DNA of 64,000 bases from Streptomyces dioscori. GTDB taxonomy: Bacteria; Actinomycetota; Actinomycetes; Streptomycetales; Streptomycetaceae. The notes under the pieces are model-generated. The model had not been told where the DNA came from. It saw nothing but the letters and a program-made list of their open reading frames with translations, and did not search any database. The stretch lies in assembly GCF_003024195.1 (NCBI RefSeq), contig NZ_KZ679061.1:31851-95850 (forward strand), written 5' to 3'. Shown piece by piece: positions 39,546 through 47,196 of the stretch; position 1 is the first letter of the stretch; each line of letters opens with the position of its first letter. Position numbers and translations under genes: made by a program.

Positions 39546-41228
39546 TCAGAGGAAGTACAGGCGGTTGAGTGACACGGACTCGGCCGGCTCCGAGCGCAGG
39601 GGGTCGCCGTCGAGCGTGACCAGGCCGGTGTCCCGGTCCACCTCGACGTCTCCCGTACGGGAGTTGAGGCGCAGGTCCGCCGGGCCGATGCCGCGGGTGC
39701 CGCGAACGGCCACCCGGCGGCGGCGGGTCGGCATGAAGTCGTTGCCCTGGTCCAGTGCCGCCTGCGCGACGAACGCCACCGAGAGGTCGGCGGGCGTGCT
39801 GCCGTACGCCCCGAACTGCGGCCCGAGCACCAGGGGTTCGCAGGTGTCGGTGGCCGCGTTCGGGTCGCCCACGACCCCGTACGCGGGGAAGCCGGACTTC
39901 AGGACGAGTTGCGGTTTCGCGCCGAAGAACTCGGGGCGCCACAGCACGATGTCGGCGAGCTTGCCGGTCTCGATGGAGCCGACCTCGTGGGCGAGGCCGT
40001 GCGCGAGGGCCGGGTTGATCGTCAGTTTGGCGAGGTAGCGCAGGACGCGCGCGTTGTCGTCGTGCGGGCCGTCGCCCTCCAGCGGCCCGAACTGGGCCTT
40101 CATCTTCCCGGCCATCGCGAAGGTCCGGCGTACGGTCTCGCCCGCGCGGCCCATGCCCTGCGCGTCCGAGGAGGTGATGCCGATGGCGCCCAGATCGTGC
40201 AGCACGTCCTCGGCGCCCATCGTCCCCGCGCGTATCCGGTCGCGGGCCATCGCCGCGTCGCCGGGCAGGTCGGGCTTGAGGTCGTGGACCGAGACGATCA
40301 TCCCGTAGTGCTCGGCGACCGCGTCCCGGCCGAAGGGCAGCGTGGGATTGGTGGAGGAGCCGATGACGTTCGGTACGCCCGCCATCTTCAGGACGTTCGG
40401 TACGTGGCCGCCGCCGCAGCCCTCGATGTGGAAGGCGTGGATGGTCCGGCCGTCGAGGACGCGCAGGGTGTCCTCCACGGACAGGCACTCATTCAGGCCG
40501 TCGCTGTGCAGCGCCACCTGTACGTCGTGTTCCTCGGCGACGCGCAGCGCGGTGTCGAGGGCGCGGGTGTGGGCGCCCATGTCCTCGTGGACCTTGAAGC
40601 CGGACGCGCCGCCCTCGGCGAGGGCCTCGACGAGCGGCGCCGGGTCCGAGGACGAACCCCGGGCCAGGAAGCCGATGTTGACCGGCCAGGCGTCGAACGC
40701 GTTGAAGGCGTGCCGCAGAGCCCAGGGCGAGTTGACGCCGACGCCCCACACGGGGCCGAACTCCTGACCGATGACCGTGGTCACCCCGGAGGCGAGCGAG
40801 GCCTCCATGATGCGCGGCGACAGCAGATGCACATGGGTGTCGACGGCTCCGGCGGTGGCGATCAGGCCCTCGCCGGAGACGATGGTCGTGCCGGTGCCCA
40901 CGACGACATCCACCCCGTCGAGGGTGTCAGGGTTACCGGCCCGCCCGATCGCCGCGATCCGCCCCTCCCGGATGCCGATCGACACCTTCCGGATGCCCTG
41001 CGCCACATCCAGCACGAGAACGTTGCTGATCACGACGTCACAGGTGTCCCGGACCGCCGCCGCCTTGAGGTGCAGTCCGTCGCGGGCCGTCTTGCCGAAC
41101 CCGGCGAGGAACTCGTCCCCGTACTTCTGGGAATCGGACTCGACGCGCACGGTCAGCCCGGAATCGCCGAGGCGGACGCGGTCGCCGGCACGGGGGCCGT
41201 GCGTGGCGGCGTACTCGTACGGATTCAC
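39546..41228 (-). CDS. ureC: Urease alpha subunit, divergent paralogue
   Basis: A 560-residue amidohydrolase of the urease alpha type. The dinickel ligands are conserved: His132 and His134 (AVDTHVHLLSP), the carbamylated Lys212 (GFKVHEDMG), His241 (ALHSDGLNE), His267 (HAFHIEGCGGGH) and Asp355 (ITSSDAQGMGR). The mobile flap differs: the usual MVCHHLD reads IVSVHDLK, so the flap cysteine is Val314, the catalytic His is kept as His315 and the next His is Asp316. No ureD, E, F or G gene is in the window. It overlaps ureAB by 4 bases and precedes agmatine deiminase. It may be a second urease or an enzyme with an altered substrate. Confidence 0.93.
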   Translation of the reverse strand: MNPYEYAATHGPRAGDRVRLGDSGLTVRVESDSQKYGDEFLAGFGKTARDGLHLKAAAVRDTCDVVISNVLVLDVAQGIRKVSIGIREGRIAAIGRAGNPDTLDGVDVVVGTGTTIVSGEGLIATAGAVDTHVHLLSPRIMEASLASGVTTVIGQEFGPVWGVGVNSPWALRHAFNAFDAWPVNIGFLARGSSSDPAPLVEALAEGGASGFKVHEDMGAHTRALDTALRVAEEHDVQVALHSDGLNECLSVEDTLRVLDGRTIHAFHIEGCGGGHVPNVLKMAGVPNVIGSSTNPTLPFGRDAVAEHYGMIVSVHDLKPDLPGDAAMARDRIRAGTMGAEDVLHDLGAIGITSSDAQGMGRAGETVRRTFAMAGKMKAQFGPLEGDGPHDDNARVLRYLAKLTINPALAHGLAHEVGSIETGKLADIVLWRPEFFGAKPQLVLKSGFPAYGVVGDPNAATDTCEPLVLGPQFGAYGSTPADLSVAFVAQAALDQGNDFMPTRRRRVAVRGTRGIGPADLRLNSRTGDVEVDRDTGLVTLDGDPLRSEPAESVSLNRLYFL

Positions 41229-41935
41229 GCGTTCCCTCCCTCGGGGGCGGTCGCTCCCAGATATCCGCAGGCCGCCGCTCTACGCAGGGCCTCCGCCTTC
41301 GCGCCCGGGGCGTCGAGCGGGCCGTCCACGAGGCCCGCGAAGCCGATCGCCACACGGTCGCCGCCGATCGGCAGGAGGCCGACCTCGACGGTCTCGCCCG
41401 GGGCGAAGCGGGTGGACGCTCCGGCGGGGACGGCCAGGTGGGTGCCGTAGGCGGCGGCGCGGTCGAAGGCGAGGCGGGGGTTGGCCTCGAAGAAGTGGAA
41501 GTGGGAGGTCACCGAGACGGGGACGGTGGCGGTGTTGGTGACGGTGAGCGTGCGGGTGGGGTGGGGGTCGGTGTGCGCGGGGGCGGGCAGCAGGGCGCCC
41601 GGGCCGGCCGGCCCCGTCCCGCCGCCGATCGGGTCGGTGACGACCGCGAGGCGGGAGCCGTCGTCGAAGACGGCCTCCACGTGGATCTCGGTGACGATGT
41701 CCGCGACGCCTGGGAGCACGTCGTCCGGGACCAGTACCGATCTGGCCGCGGCGATGGCTTCCGCGAGCCGCCGTCCGTCGCGGGCCGCCTCGCAGACCGC
41801 GTCCGCGATGACGGCTGTCGCCTCGGGGACGTTCAGCTTCAGGCCGCGGGCGCGGCGGGCGCGGGCGAGTTCGGCTGCGCCGAAGAGGAGGAGGCGGTCG
41901 CGTTCGGTGGGGGTGAGTCGCATATTGAGCGCCAC
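41225..41935 (-). CDS. ureAB: Fused urease gamma-beta subunit
   Basis: A 236-residue fusion of urease gamma and beta subunits. Residues 1-100 are gamma (MALNMRLTPTERDRLLLFGA, LKLNVPEATAVIADAVCEAA). About 110-215 is beta, with VTNTATVPVSVTSHFHFFEA, GTHLAVPAGASTRFAPGETV and VGLLPIGGDRVAIGF. The beta part is somewhat divergent; the usual YGF end reads IGF. Fused UreAB is common in actinobacteria. The stop overlaps the ureC start by 4 bases (ATGA-type), and this is the promoter-proximal gene of the operon. Upstream lies about 360 bp of repeat-rich DNA. Confidence 0.92.
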   Translation of the reverse strand: MALNMRLTPTERDRLLLFGAAELARARRARGLKLNVPEATAVIADAVCEAARDGRRLAEAIAAARSVLVPDDVLPGVADIVTEIHVEAVFDDGSRLAVVTDPIGGGTGPAGPGALLPAPAHTDPHPTRTLTVTNTATVPVSVTSHFHFFEANPRLAFDRAAAYGTHLAVPAGASTRFAPGETVEVGLLPIGGDRVAIGFAGLVDGPLDAPGAKAEALRRAAACGYLGATAPEGGNA

Positions 41936-42300
41936 TCTAACGCTGGGGCCGCTGCGGAGTAGATATACCTACGGTAAAGCTTGCCTCTTTTTGAGCGACA
42001 CTCTAAGTGCAGGAGCTGCGTGCGCACGGCGGGTGGACGGGTGCGGGCCCGGTGGGGGCTGGTCGCGCAGTTCCCCGCGCCCCTGAAAAGCGGGGGTGCA
42101 CGCGCGGTGGGTGTGTGCGGGCCTACAGGACTGCGCAGTTCCCCGCGCCCCTAGGTACCTAGGGGCGCGGGGAACTGCGCAAAGGGGGCGAGGGGGCGCA
42201 GCCCCCATGCGTGGACGGGACCGGGTAGGGGCGGCGGGGGCGGAGCCCCCGTGCGGTGACGCGCGCGTCGGGGGGTTCGGGGGCGGAGCCCCCGTGGAGG
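41936..42300. repeat. Repeat-rich gap between ureAB and ilvE
   Basis: 365 bp without a gene. Near 41950-42005 the DNA is AT-rich (GGAGTAGATATACCTACGGT) and repeats part of the coding start (TTGAGCGACACTCTAA against TTGAGCGCCACTCTAA), so the ureAB promoter may be here. From 42055 on there is a half-copy of the GCGCAGTTCCCCGCGCCCCT repeat, then a full palindrome, then several GGGGGCGGAGCCCCCGTG-like blocks up to the ilvE stop. Confidence 0.75.
42132..42181. repeat. Perfect 50-bp palindrome centred on GGTACC
   Basis: 25-bp arms with no loop. The left arm begins TGCGCAGTTCCCCGCGCCCC and the centre is CTAGGTACCTAG. A second member of the family, 48 bp, lies at 63526-63573 with the same GGTACC centre. 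It is located downstream of ilvE in the transcription sense, so it could act as a terminator. Confidence 0.9.
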
Positions 42301-43389
42301 TCAGGACACCGGGTGCATCCAGTTGTGGGGGTCCTTCGAGACGCCCCGCTGGATGTTCAGCAGCGCCTCACGCAGCTTCAGCGTGACCTCCCCCGGCCCG
42401 CCCCCACTCTGCTGCCACTCACCGGCCGCACTCTTCACCGTGCCGACGGGCGTGATGACCGCCGCGGTCCCGCACGCGAACACCTCCGTCAGCGTCCCGT
42501 TCTCCGCGTCCCGCCTCCACTGGTCGCTGGAGATCCGCGCCTCCTCGGACCCGTACCCGAGGTCGCGGGCGACGGACAGGAGCGAGTCGCGGGTGACGCC
42601 CTCCAGGATGGACCCGCTGAGCGTGGGCGTGACGATCCTGTCCCCGTACACGAAGTACAGGTTCATGCCGCCCAGTTCCTCCACCCACTTGTGCTCGACC
42701 GCGTCGAGGTAGCAGACCTGGTCGCACCCCTTGGCCGTGGCCTCCGCCTGTGCGAGCAGGGACGCGGCGTAGTTGCCGCCGGTCTTCGCGTCTCCCATCC
42801 CGCCGGGAACGGCCCGCACCCGGTCCTCGGACAGCCAGATGGAGACGGGCTTCACGCCGCCGGGGAAGTACGCGCCGGCGGGCGACGCGATGACGATGAA
42901 GAGGTACTCGTTCGCGGGCCGCACTCCGAGACCGACCTCGGTGGCGATCATGAACGGCCGCAGATAGAGCGACTCCTCGCCGCCGTGCGCCGGCACCCAC
43001 GCCTTGTCCTGCTGGATCAGCGCGTCGCAGGCCTCGACGAAGGTCTCGACGGGCAGCTCGGGCATGGCCAGCCGGCGGGCGGACGACTGGAAGCGCAGGG
43101 CGTTGCGGTCCGGGCGGAACGTGGCGACCGACCCGTCGGGCTGCCGGTAGGCCTTCAGCCCTTCGAAGATCTCCTGCGCGTAGTGCAGGACGCTCGTCGC
43201 GGGGTCGAAGGAGAGCGGACCGTACGGGACGAGCTGGCCGTCGTGCCAGCCGCGGCCCTCCGTCCACTTGATCGTCACCATGTGGTCGGTGAAGTGGCGG
43301 CCGAATCCCGGGCTGGTCAGGATCGCCTCGCGCTCCGCGTCGGACAGCGGGGACGAGGAGGGCTTTAGCTCGATCGTGGGCGTCGTCAT
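42301..43389 (-). CDS. ilvE: Branched-chain amino acid aminotransferase
   Basis: A 362-residue class IV PLP aminotransferase that makes leucine, isoleucine and valine from their keto acids and also starts their breakdown into precursors for fatty acids. From ATG 43389 (MTTPTIELKPSSSPLSDAER), preceded by GAAGGACAA; a 31-codon in-frame extension upstream has no good Shine-Dalgarno. The PLP lysine sits in CYLDAVEHKWVEELGGMNLY, and the EVFACGTAAVITPVGTV phosphate-binding and FMIATEVGLGVRPANEYLF blocks are present. It lies downstream of leuB on the same strand, separated by a terminator. Confidence 0.97.
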   Translation of the reverse strand: MTTPTIELKPSSSPLSDAEREAILTSPGFGRHFTDHMVTIKWTEGRGWHDGQLVPYGPLSFDPATSVLHYAQEIFEGLKAYRQPDGSVATFRPDRNALRFQSSARRLAMPELPVETFVEACDALIQQDKAWVPAHGGEESLYLRPFMIATEVGLGVRPANEYLFIVIASPAGAYFPGGVKPVSIWLSEDRVRAVPGGMGDAKTGGNYAASLLAQAEATAKGCDQVCYLDAVEHKWVEELGGMNLYFVYGDRIVTPTLSGSILEGVTRDSLLSVARDLGYGSEEARISSDQWRRDAENGTLTEVFACGTAAVITPVGTVKSAAGEWQQSGGGPGEVTLKLREALLNIQRGVSKDPHNWMHPVS

Positions 43390-43500
43390 GAGTGGTTTGT
43401 CCTTCACCGGTTGTGTGTGACGGGCCGCGCTCACGCCTGTACTGCCAGTGGCCAGTGTTAGGACGTCCGAGCATGTCGTCATTTCGCGGCTCCGCGTTCG

Positions 43501-43506
43501 ATTATC
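43501..43506 (-). promoter_or_regulatory. Candidate -10 element for ilvE
   Basis: On the minus strand GATAAT, one mismatch from the consensus TATAAT, about 110 bp upstream of the ilvE start and 120 bp after the leuB terminator. A matching -35 was not convincing, so only the -10 is proposed. Confidence 0.4.
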
Positions 43507-43628
43507 GCGCGAGATGAGCCGAAAGGGGCACCACCCCTGTCATGGACGCTGTGGAAGCCACGGCAGGGGGGCGAAACGGTGTGAATGCGGCCCAGGGATT
43601 GATGGTGACACCCGGCGGGGCATACGAA

Positions 43629-43661
43629 AAGCCGCCGGGTGCGGAAGCGACCCGGCGGCTT
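43629..43661 (-). terminator. Terminator of leuB
   Basis: A perfect 12-bp stem AAGCCGCCGGGT / ACCCGGCGGCTT with a 9-nt loop and the tail TTTTCG in the leuB direction, 18 bp after the leuB stop. Confidence 0.9.
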
Positions 43662-43678
43662 GGGGTGGTACCGGCGGG

Positions 43679-44719
43679 TCAGCCGGATACTCGGGCGGCG
43701 AGCGCGTCGCCGATCTCCTCGGTGGTACGGGTGGTGGTGCCGCGCTCCGCGAGGTCGGCGGAGACGGCGTCCTCGATGCGGGCGGCCTCGGTCTCGTAGC
43801 CGAGGTGGCGCAGCAGGAGGGCGACGGACAGCACGGTGGCGCTGGGGTCGGCCTTGCCCTGGCCGGCGATGTCGGGGGCCGAGCCGTGGACCGGCTCGAA
43901 CATGGACGGGAACTCGCCGCTCGGGTTGATGTTGCCGGAGGCGGCGACGCCGATGCCTCCGGAGACGGCCGCGGCGAGGTCGGTGATGATGTCGCCGAAG
44001 AGGTTGTCGGTGACGATCACGTCGAAGCGCGCGGGGTCCGTGACGAGGTAGATCGTCGCGGCGTCCACGTGGATGTAGTCCGTGGTGACCTCGGGGAACT
44101 CCTCGGCCACCTTGTTGAAGGTGTTCGTCCACAGGTGGCCCGCGAAGGTCAGCACGTTGTTCTTGTGGACCAGCGTGAGCTTCTTGCGGGGGCGGGCCTG
44201 GGCGCGGGCGAAGGCGTCGCGCACGACGCGCTCGACACCGAAGGCCGTGTTCACGGAGACCTCGGTGGCGACCTCGTGCGGGGTGCCCTTGCGGATCGTG
44301 CCGCCGTTGCCGGTGTACGGGCCCTCGGTGCCCTCGCGGACGACGACGAAGTCGATCTCCGGCTGGCCCGCGAGCGGGGTGGCGACACCCGGCAGGAGCT
44401 TCGACGGACGCAGGTTGACGTGGTGGTCGAAGGCGAAGCGGAGCTTCAGCAGGAAGCCGCGCTCCAGGACGCCGGACGGGACCGACGGGTCGCCGATCGC
44501 GCCGAGCAGGATGGCGTCGTGCTGCTTCAGGGCTTCGAGGTCGGCGTCGGTGAGGGTCTCACCGGTGGCGCGGTAGCGCCGGGCGCCGAAGTCGAACTCC
44601 TTGGTCTCCAGCTTCACATCCTGCGGGAGGACGGCGGAGAGGACCTTCAGGCCTTGGGCCACGACTTCCTGGCCGATGCCGTCACCGGGGATCACTGCGA
44701 GATCGATGCTGCGAGACAT
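43679..44719 (-). CDS. leuB: 3-isopropylmalate dehydrogenase
   Basis: A 346-residue NAD-dependent beta-decarboxylating dehydrogenase, the third committed enzyme of leucine synthesis. It starts MSRSIDLAVIPGDGIGQEVV. The isocitrate/isopropylmalate dehydrogenase signature is seen in VTDNLFGDIITDLAAAVSGG (Mg-binding aspartates), and the NAD-binding PVHGSAPDIAGQGKADPSA is complete. It is the smaller actinobacterial type. It is followed by a clean terminator, with ilvE 290 bp downstream. Divergent to it lies a lipoprotein phosphatase gene. Confidence 0.96.
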   Translation of the reverse strand: MSRSIDLAVIPGDGIGQEVVAQGLKVLSAVLPQDVKLETKEFDFGARRYRATGETLTDADLEALKQHDAILLGAIGDPSVPSGVLERGFLLKLRFAFDHHVNLRPSKLLPGVATPLAGQPEIDFVVVREGTEGPYTGNGGTIRKGTPHEVATEVSVNTAFGVERVVRDAFARAQARPRKKLTLVHKNNVLTFAGHLWTNTFNKVAEEFPEVTTDYIHVDAATIYLVTDPARFDVIVTDNLFGDIITDLAAAVSGGIGVAASGNINPSGEFPSMFEPVHGSAPDIAGQGKADPSATVLSVALLLRHLGYETEAARIEDAVSADLAERGTTTRTTEEIGDALAARVSG

Positions 44720-44894
44720 GTCGGCACCCTACTCCCCGTCCCACGGGATGACATGGGCCGTCCGTCATGCGGACAGAGGGGGGCTGGAGCCGGGCTGCAG
44801 GAAGGTGTCCGGGGCGGGGCCGCGCATCAACCCGTCAGCCCCCGTTCACCTGTACGTATGGCGAATGTCGGCCCGCGATGGGAAGTTCACCAGC

Positions 44895-46511
44895 ATGACC
44901 GTGCCTCCCATGGGGACACCCCCAGGACCCCCCGTCCCCGACGTCGGCATTCCGCCGCGGCTCGCACGCCGGATGAGCATGGCGGAGCAGTACGAGTACC
45001 TGCGGACGAAGTTCACCCGCCGCCGCGCCCTGGTGAGCGCGGGCGCGGTGGCCGGCGGACTGCTGGCAGGCTGCTCCGGCTCGGGGTCCGGGACGGGCAC
45101 GGCGACCCGCTCCCCCTCCCCTCTGTCCGCCGGCTCCACCCCCACCGAAAAGGTGGACGGCGCGGTCGTGACCCCCTTCGGCCGTCATCTCGCCTTCGGC
45201 GCCGACCCGAAGACCCAGATGCGGATCTCCTGGCAGGTGCCGCTCACGGTCAGGAAGCCGTACGTGCGGGTGGGGCTGAAGCCCTGGGAGCTGAGCCGGA
45301 GGATCGAGGCCGAGGTGCGTGACCTGCACACCCCGGGGCTGGAAGGCGTACGGCTCGCCCTCGACCAGTTCTATCTGCACGCGGCGCTGGACGGTCTGCG
45401 GCCCGGGACGACGTACTACTACGGCGTCGGGCACGAGGGGTTCGACCCGGCGTCCAAGGAACGGCACTCCACGGTCGGCTCGTTCACCACGGCGCCCGCC
45501 CGTGCGGAGAAGTTCGTGTTCACGGCCTTCGGCGACCAGGGCGTCACCCCGGACGCGCTCGCCAACGACAAGCTGATCCTCGGCCGCGAGCCCGCCTTCC
45601 ATCTGCACGCGGGCGACATCTGCTACGCGGACGTGACCGGCCACGGCAAGGAGTCGGACATCTACGACCCCACCGCCTGGGACCTGTTCCTCAAGCAGAC
45701 GGAGACGGTCGCGAGGACGGTCCCGTGGATGGTGACGACCGGCAACCACGACATGGAGGCCTGGTACTCGCCGAACGGCTACGGCGGACAGTCGGCGCGC
45801 TTCTCGCTCCCGGAGAACGGCTTCGACGCCAAGAACTCCCCGGGCGTCTACTCGTTCACGTACGGCAACGTCGGGATCGTGGCACTGGACGCGAACGACG
45901 TGTCGTACGAGATCCCCGCCAACAAGGGCTATTCGGAGGGCCGGCAGACGGCCTGGCTCGACCGGCGGCTCAAGGAACTGCGCGAGGACGAGGGGATCGA
46001 CTTCGTCGTGGTCTTCTTCCACCACTGCGCCTACTCGACGTCGACCCACGCCTCGGACGGCGGTGTACGGGACGCCTGGCTGCCGCTGTTCACCAAGCAC
46101 CAGGTGGATCTGGTGATCAACGGCCACAACCACGTGTACGAGCGCACCGACGCGATCAAGAACGGCGGAGTGGGCAGGCCCGTACCCATCGGCGAGTCGA
46201 CGGATCCGACGCGGGACGGGATCGTGTACGTCACGGCGGGCGGCGCGGGCAAGAGCCTGTACAGCTTCCCCTCAGGGGTGAAGGACAGCTACGAGGGGAA
46301 GGTCGCCGACCGCGAGTCCGTGGACACCTACCACTGGACGAAGTCGAAGAACCAGAACCCCGACACCGTGGAGTGGTCGCGGGTGCGGTACACCGGCTAC
46401 TCCTTCCTCTCCGTGGAGGCGGAGGCGGGACCGGCTCCCCGGCTCACGGTGTCGGCGCTCGCCGAGAGCGGGAAGCGCATCGACCACTTCGAGGTGCGGC
46501 GCGGGGCGTGA
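44895..46511 (+). CDS. Tat-exported lipoprotein phosphatase, PAP/PhoD-like
   Basis: About 538 residues from ATG 44895, preceded by GGGAAG. The twin-arginine motif FTRRRALVSAGAVAGGLLAGC ends in lipobox LLAGC, so it is a Tat-exported lipoprotein, although the signal sits about 35 residues in. An Fn3-like N-domain of purple acid phosphatases (FGADPKTQMRISWQVPL) precedes the metallophosphatase domain, with motifs FGDQG, HAGDICYADV, TGNHDMEAW, FFHHCAYS and INGHNHVYER, which supply the dimetal ligands. It is a probable extracytoplasmic phosphomonoesterase. The C-terminal region is a beta domain ending RRGA. Confidence 0.92.
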   Translation: MTVPPMGTPPGPPVPDVGIPPRLARRMSMAEQYEYLRTKFTRRRALVSAGAVAGGLLAGCSGSGSGTGTATRSPSPLSAGSTPTEKVDGAVVTPFGRHLAFGADPKTQMRISWQVPLTVRKPYVRVGLKPWELSRRIEAEVRDLHTPGLEGVRLALDQFYLHAALDGLRPGTTYYYGVGHEGFDPASKERHSTVGSFTTAPARAEKFVFTAFGDQGVTPDALANDKLILGREPAFHLHAGDICYADVTGHGKESDIYDPTAWDLFLKQTETVARTVPWMVTTGNHDMEAWYSPNGYGGQSARFSLPENGFDAKNSPGVYSFTYGNVGIVALDANDVSYEIPANKGYSEGRQTAWLDRRLKELREDEGIDFVVVFFHHCAYSTSTHASDGGVRDAWLPLFTKHQVDLVINGHNHVYERTDAIKNGGVGRPVPIGESTDPTRDGIVYVTAGGAGKSLYSFPSGVKDSYEGKVADRESVDTYHWTKSKNQNPDTVEWSRVRYTGYSFLSVEAEAGPAPRLTVSALAESGKRIDHFEVRRGA

Positions 46512-46583
46512 GGCCCCGCGCCGCACGTCGAGCGGGCGCGGCTCCCGGCTTGTGCGGTGACGTCCGGGTGAGGTGGCCGGGGC

Positions 46584-46712
46584 TCAGTGGCCGGTCGAGC
46601 CGCCGTTGTCCCGGCGGTCGAGGGCGCGCTGGAGCGCGGCGGCGGCGTTCTTGCGGTCGGAATCGCTGGTACGGGAGACGTGACGGACTCGGCGGGCGGT
46701 CGTCTCGGCCAT
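46584..46712 (-). CDS. 42-residue conserved-type small protein
   Basis: A short basic, Arg-rich protein, MAETTARRVRHVSRTSDSDR to the end DNGGSTGH, from ATG 46712 with AAGGAG at 10 bases. The segment KNAAAALQRALDRRDN is a strong helix. It is similar in look to many short actinobacterial hypothetical genes. No function is known to me. It is convergent with the phosphatase gene. Confidence 0.65.
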   Translation of the reverse strand: MAETTARRVRHVSRTSDSDRKNAAAALQRALDRRDNGGSTGH

Positions 46713-47196
46713 GATGAATCGGCTCCTTGCCTCCGGCAGCGGACGCCGGAAGGGGGGTGAGGGGGTTACGAGACGCCGGAAGGGGCGGGGAGCGGGGCCG
46801 CAGGGGTTGCCTGCCAGGGGCTCCGGCTCACGACCGCCATTCGCTGGGTCGAGCGAGACGTTCGGCTCCTTCAAAGCTAAGCGAGGACTCCGCATCTGTC
46901 TCCATAGTTAGTCGGACTTCCTACTATCTGAGACGACCGATCACTCCCCACCCCTCTGACCTGCGCCCCGTAAGGGGCACGGGAAAACGCGCCCCGTAAG
47001 GGGCGCGGGGAACTGCGCGCCCGGCCACGGCCGGCCCGCGCCCGACGAACCACCCGAACCGCCGGAGGCGCACGGCCGCCCCCGGCCCGGAGGGGTGATT
47101 CCGGGGCGGGGGCGGTTCGGTGGGGACGCCTGCCCGTGTGCGGGGGCGTCCCGGTCCGAGGGGGGCGGGATCCGGCTCAGGTACGAGCCGCGGGCC
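46713..47196. other. 484-bp gap with repeat copies
   Basis: No gene is visible. The part near 46900 is AT-rich, with possible promoter sequence for the small protein (around 46880-46930). Around 46965-47015 there are two copies of CGCCCCGTAAGGGGC, one continuing into GCGCGGGGAACTGCGCGC, a half-copy of the window-wide repeat. At 47123-47152 there is a hairpin past the pruA stop. Confidence 0.6.
47123..47152 (-). terminator. Terminator of pruA
   Basis: GGGACGCC (47123-47130) pairs with GGCGTCCC (47145-47152), enclosing CCCG/CGGG with loop TGTG and a two-base bulge. It begins 44 bp after the pruA stop. Confidence 0.65.

Noticed and set aside
43390..43482. In-frame 31-codon extension of ilvE with several Leu/Val codons, considered as a leader peptide
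   Set aside because: It has no stop before ilvE and no ribosome site, so it cannot work as a separate leader; ATG 43389 with GAAGGAC is better.
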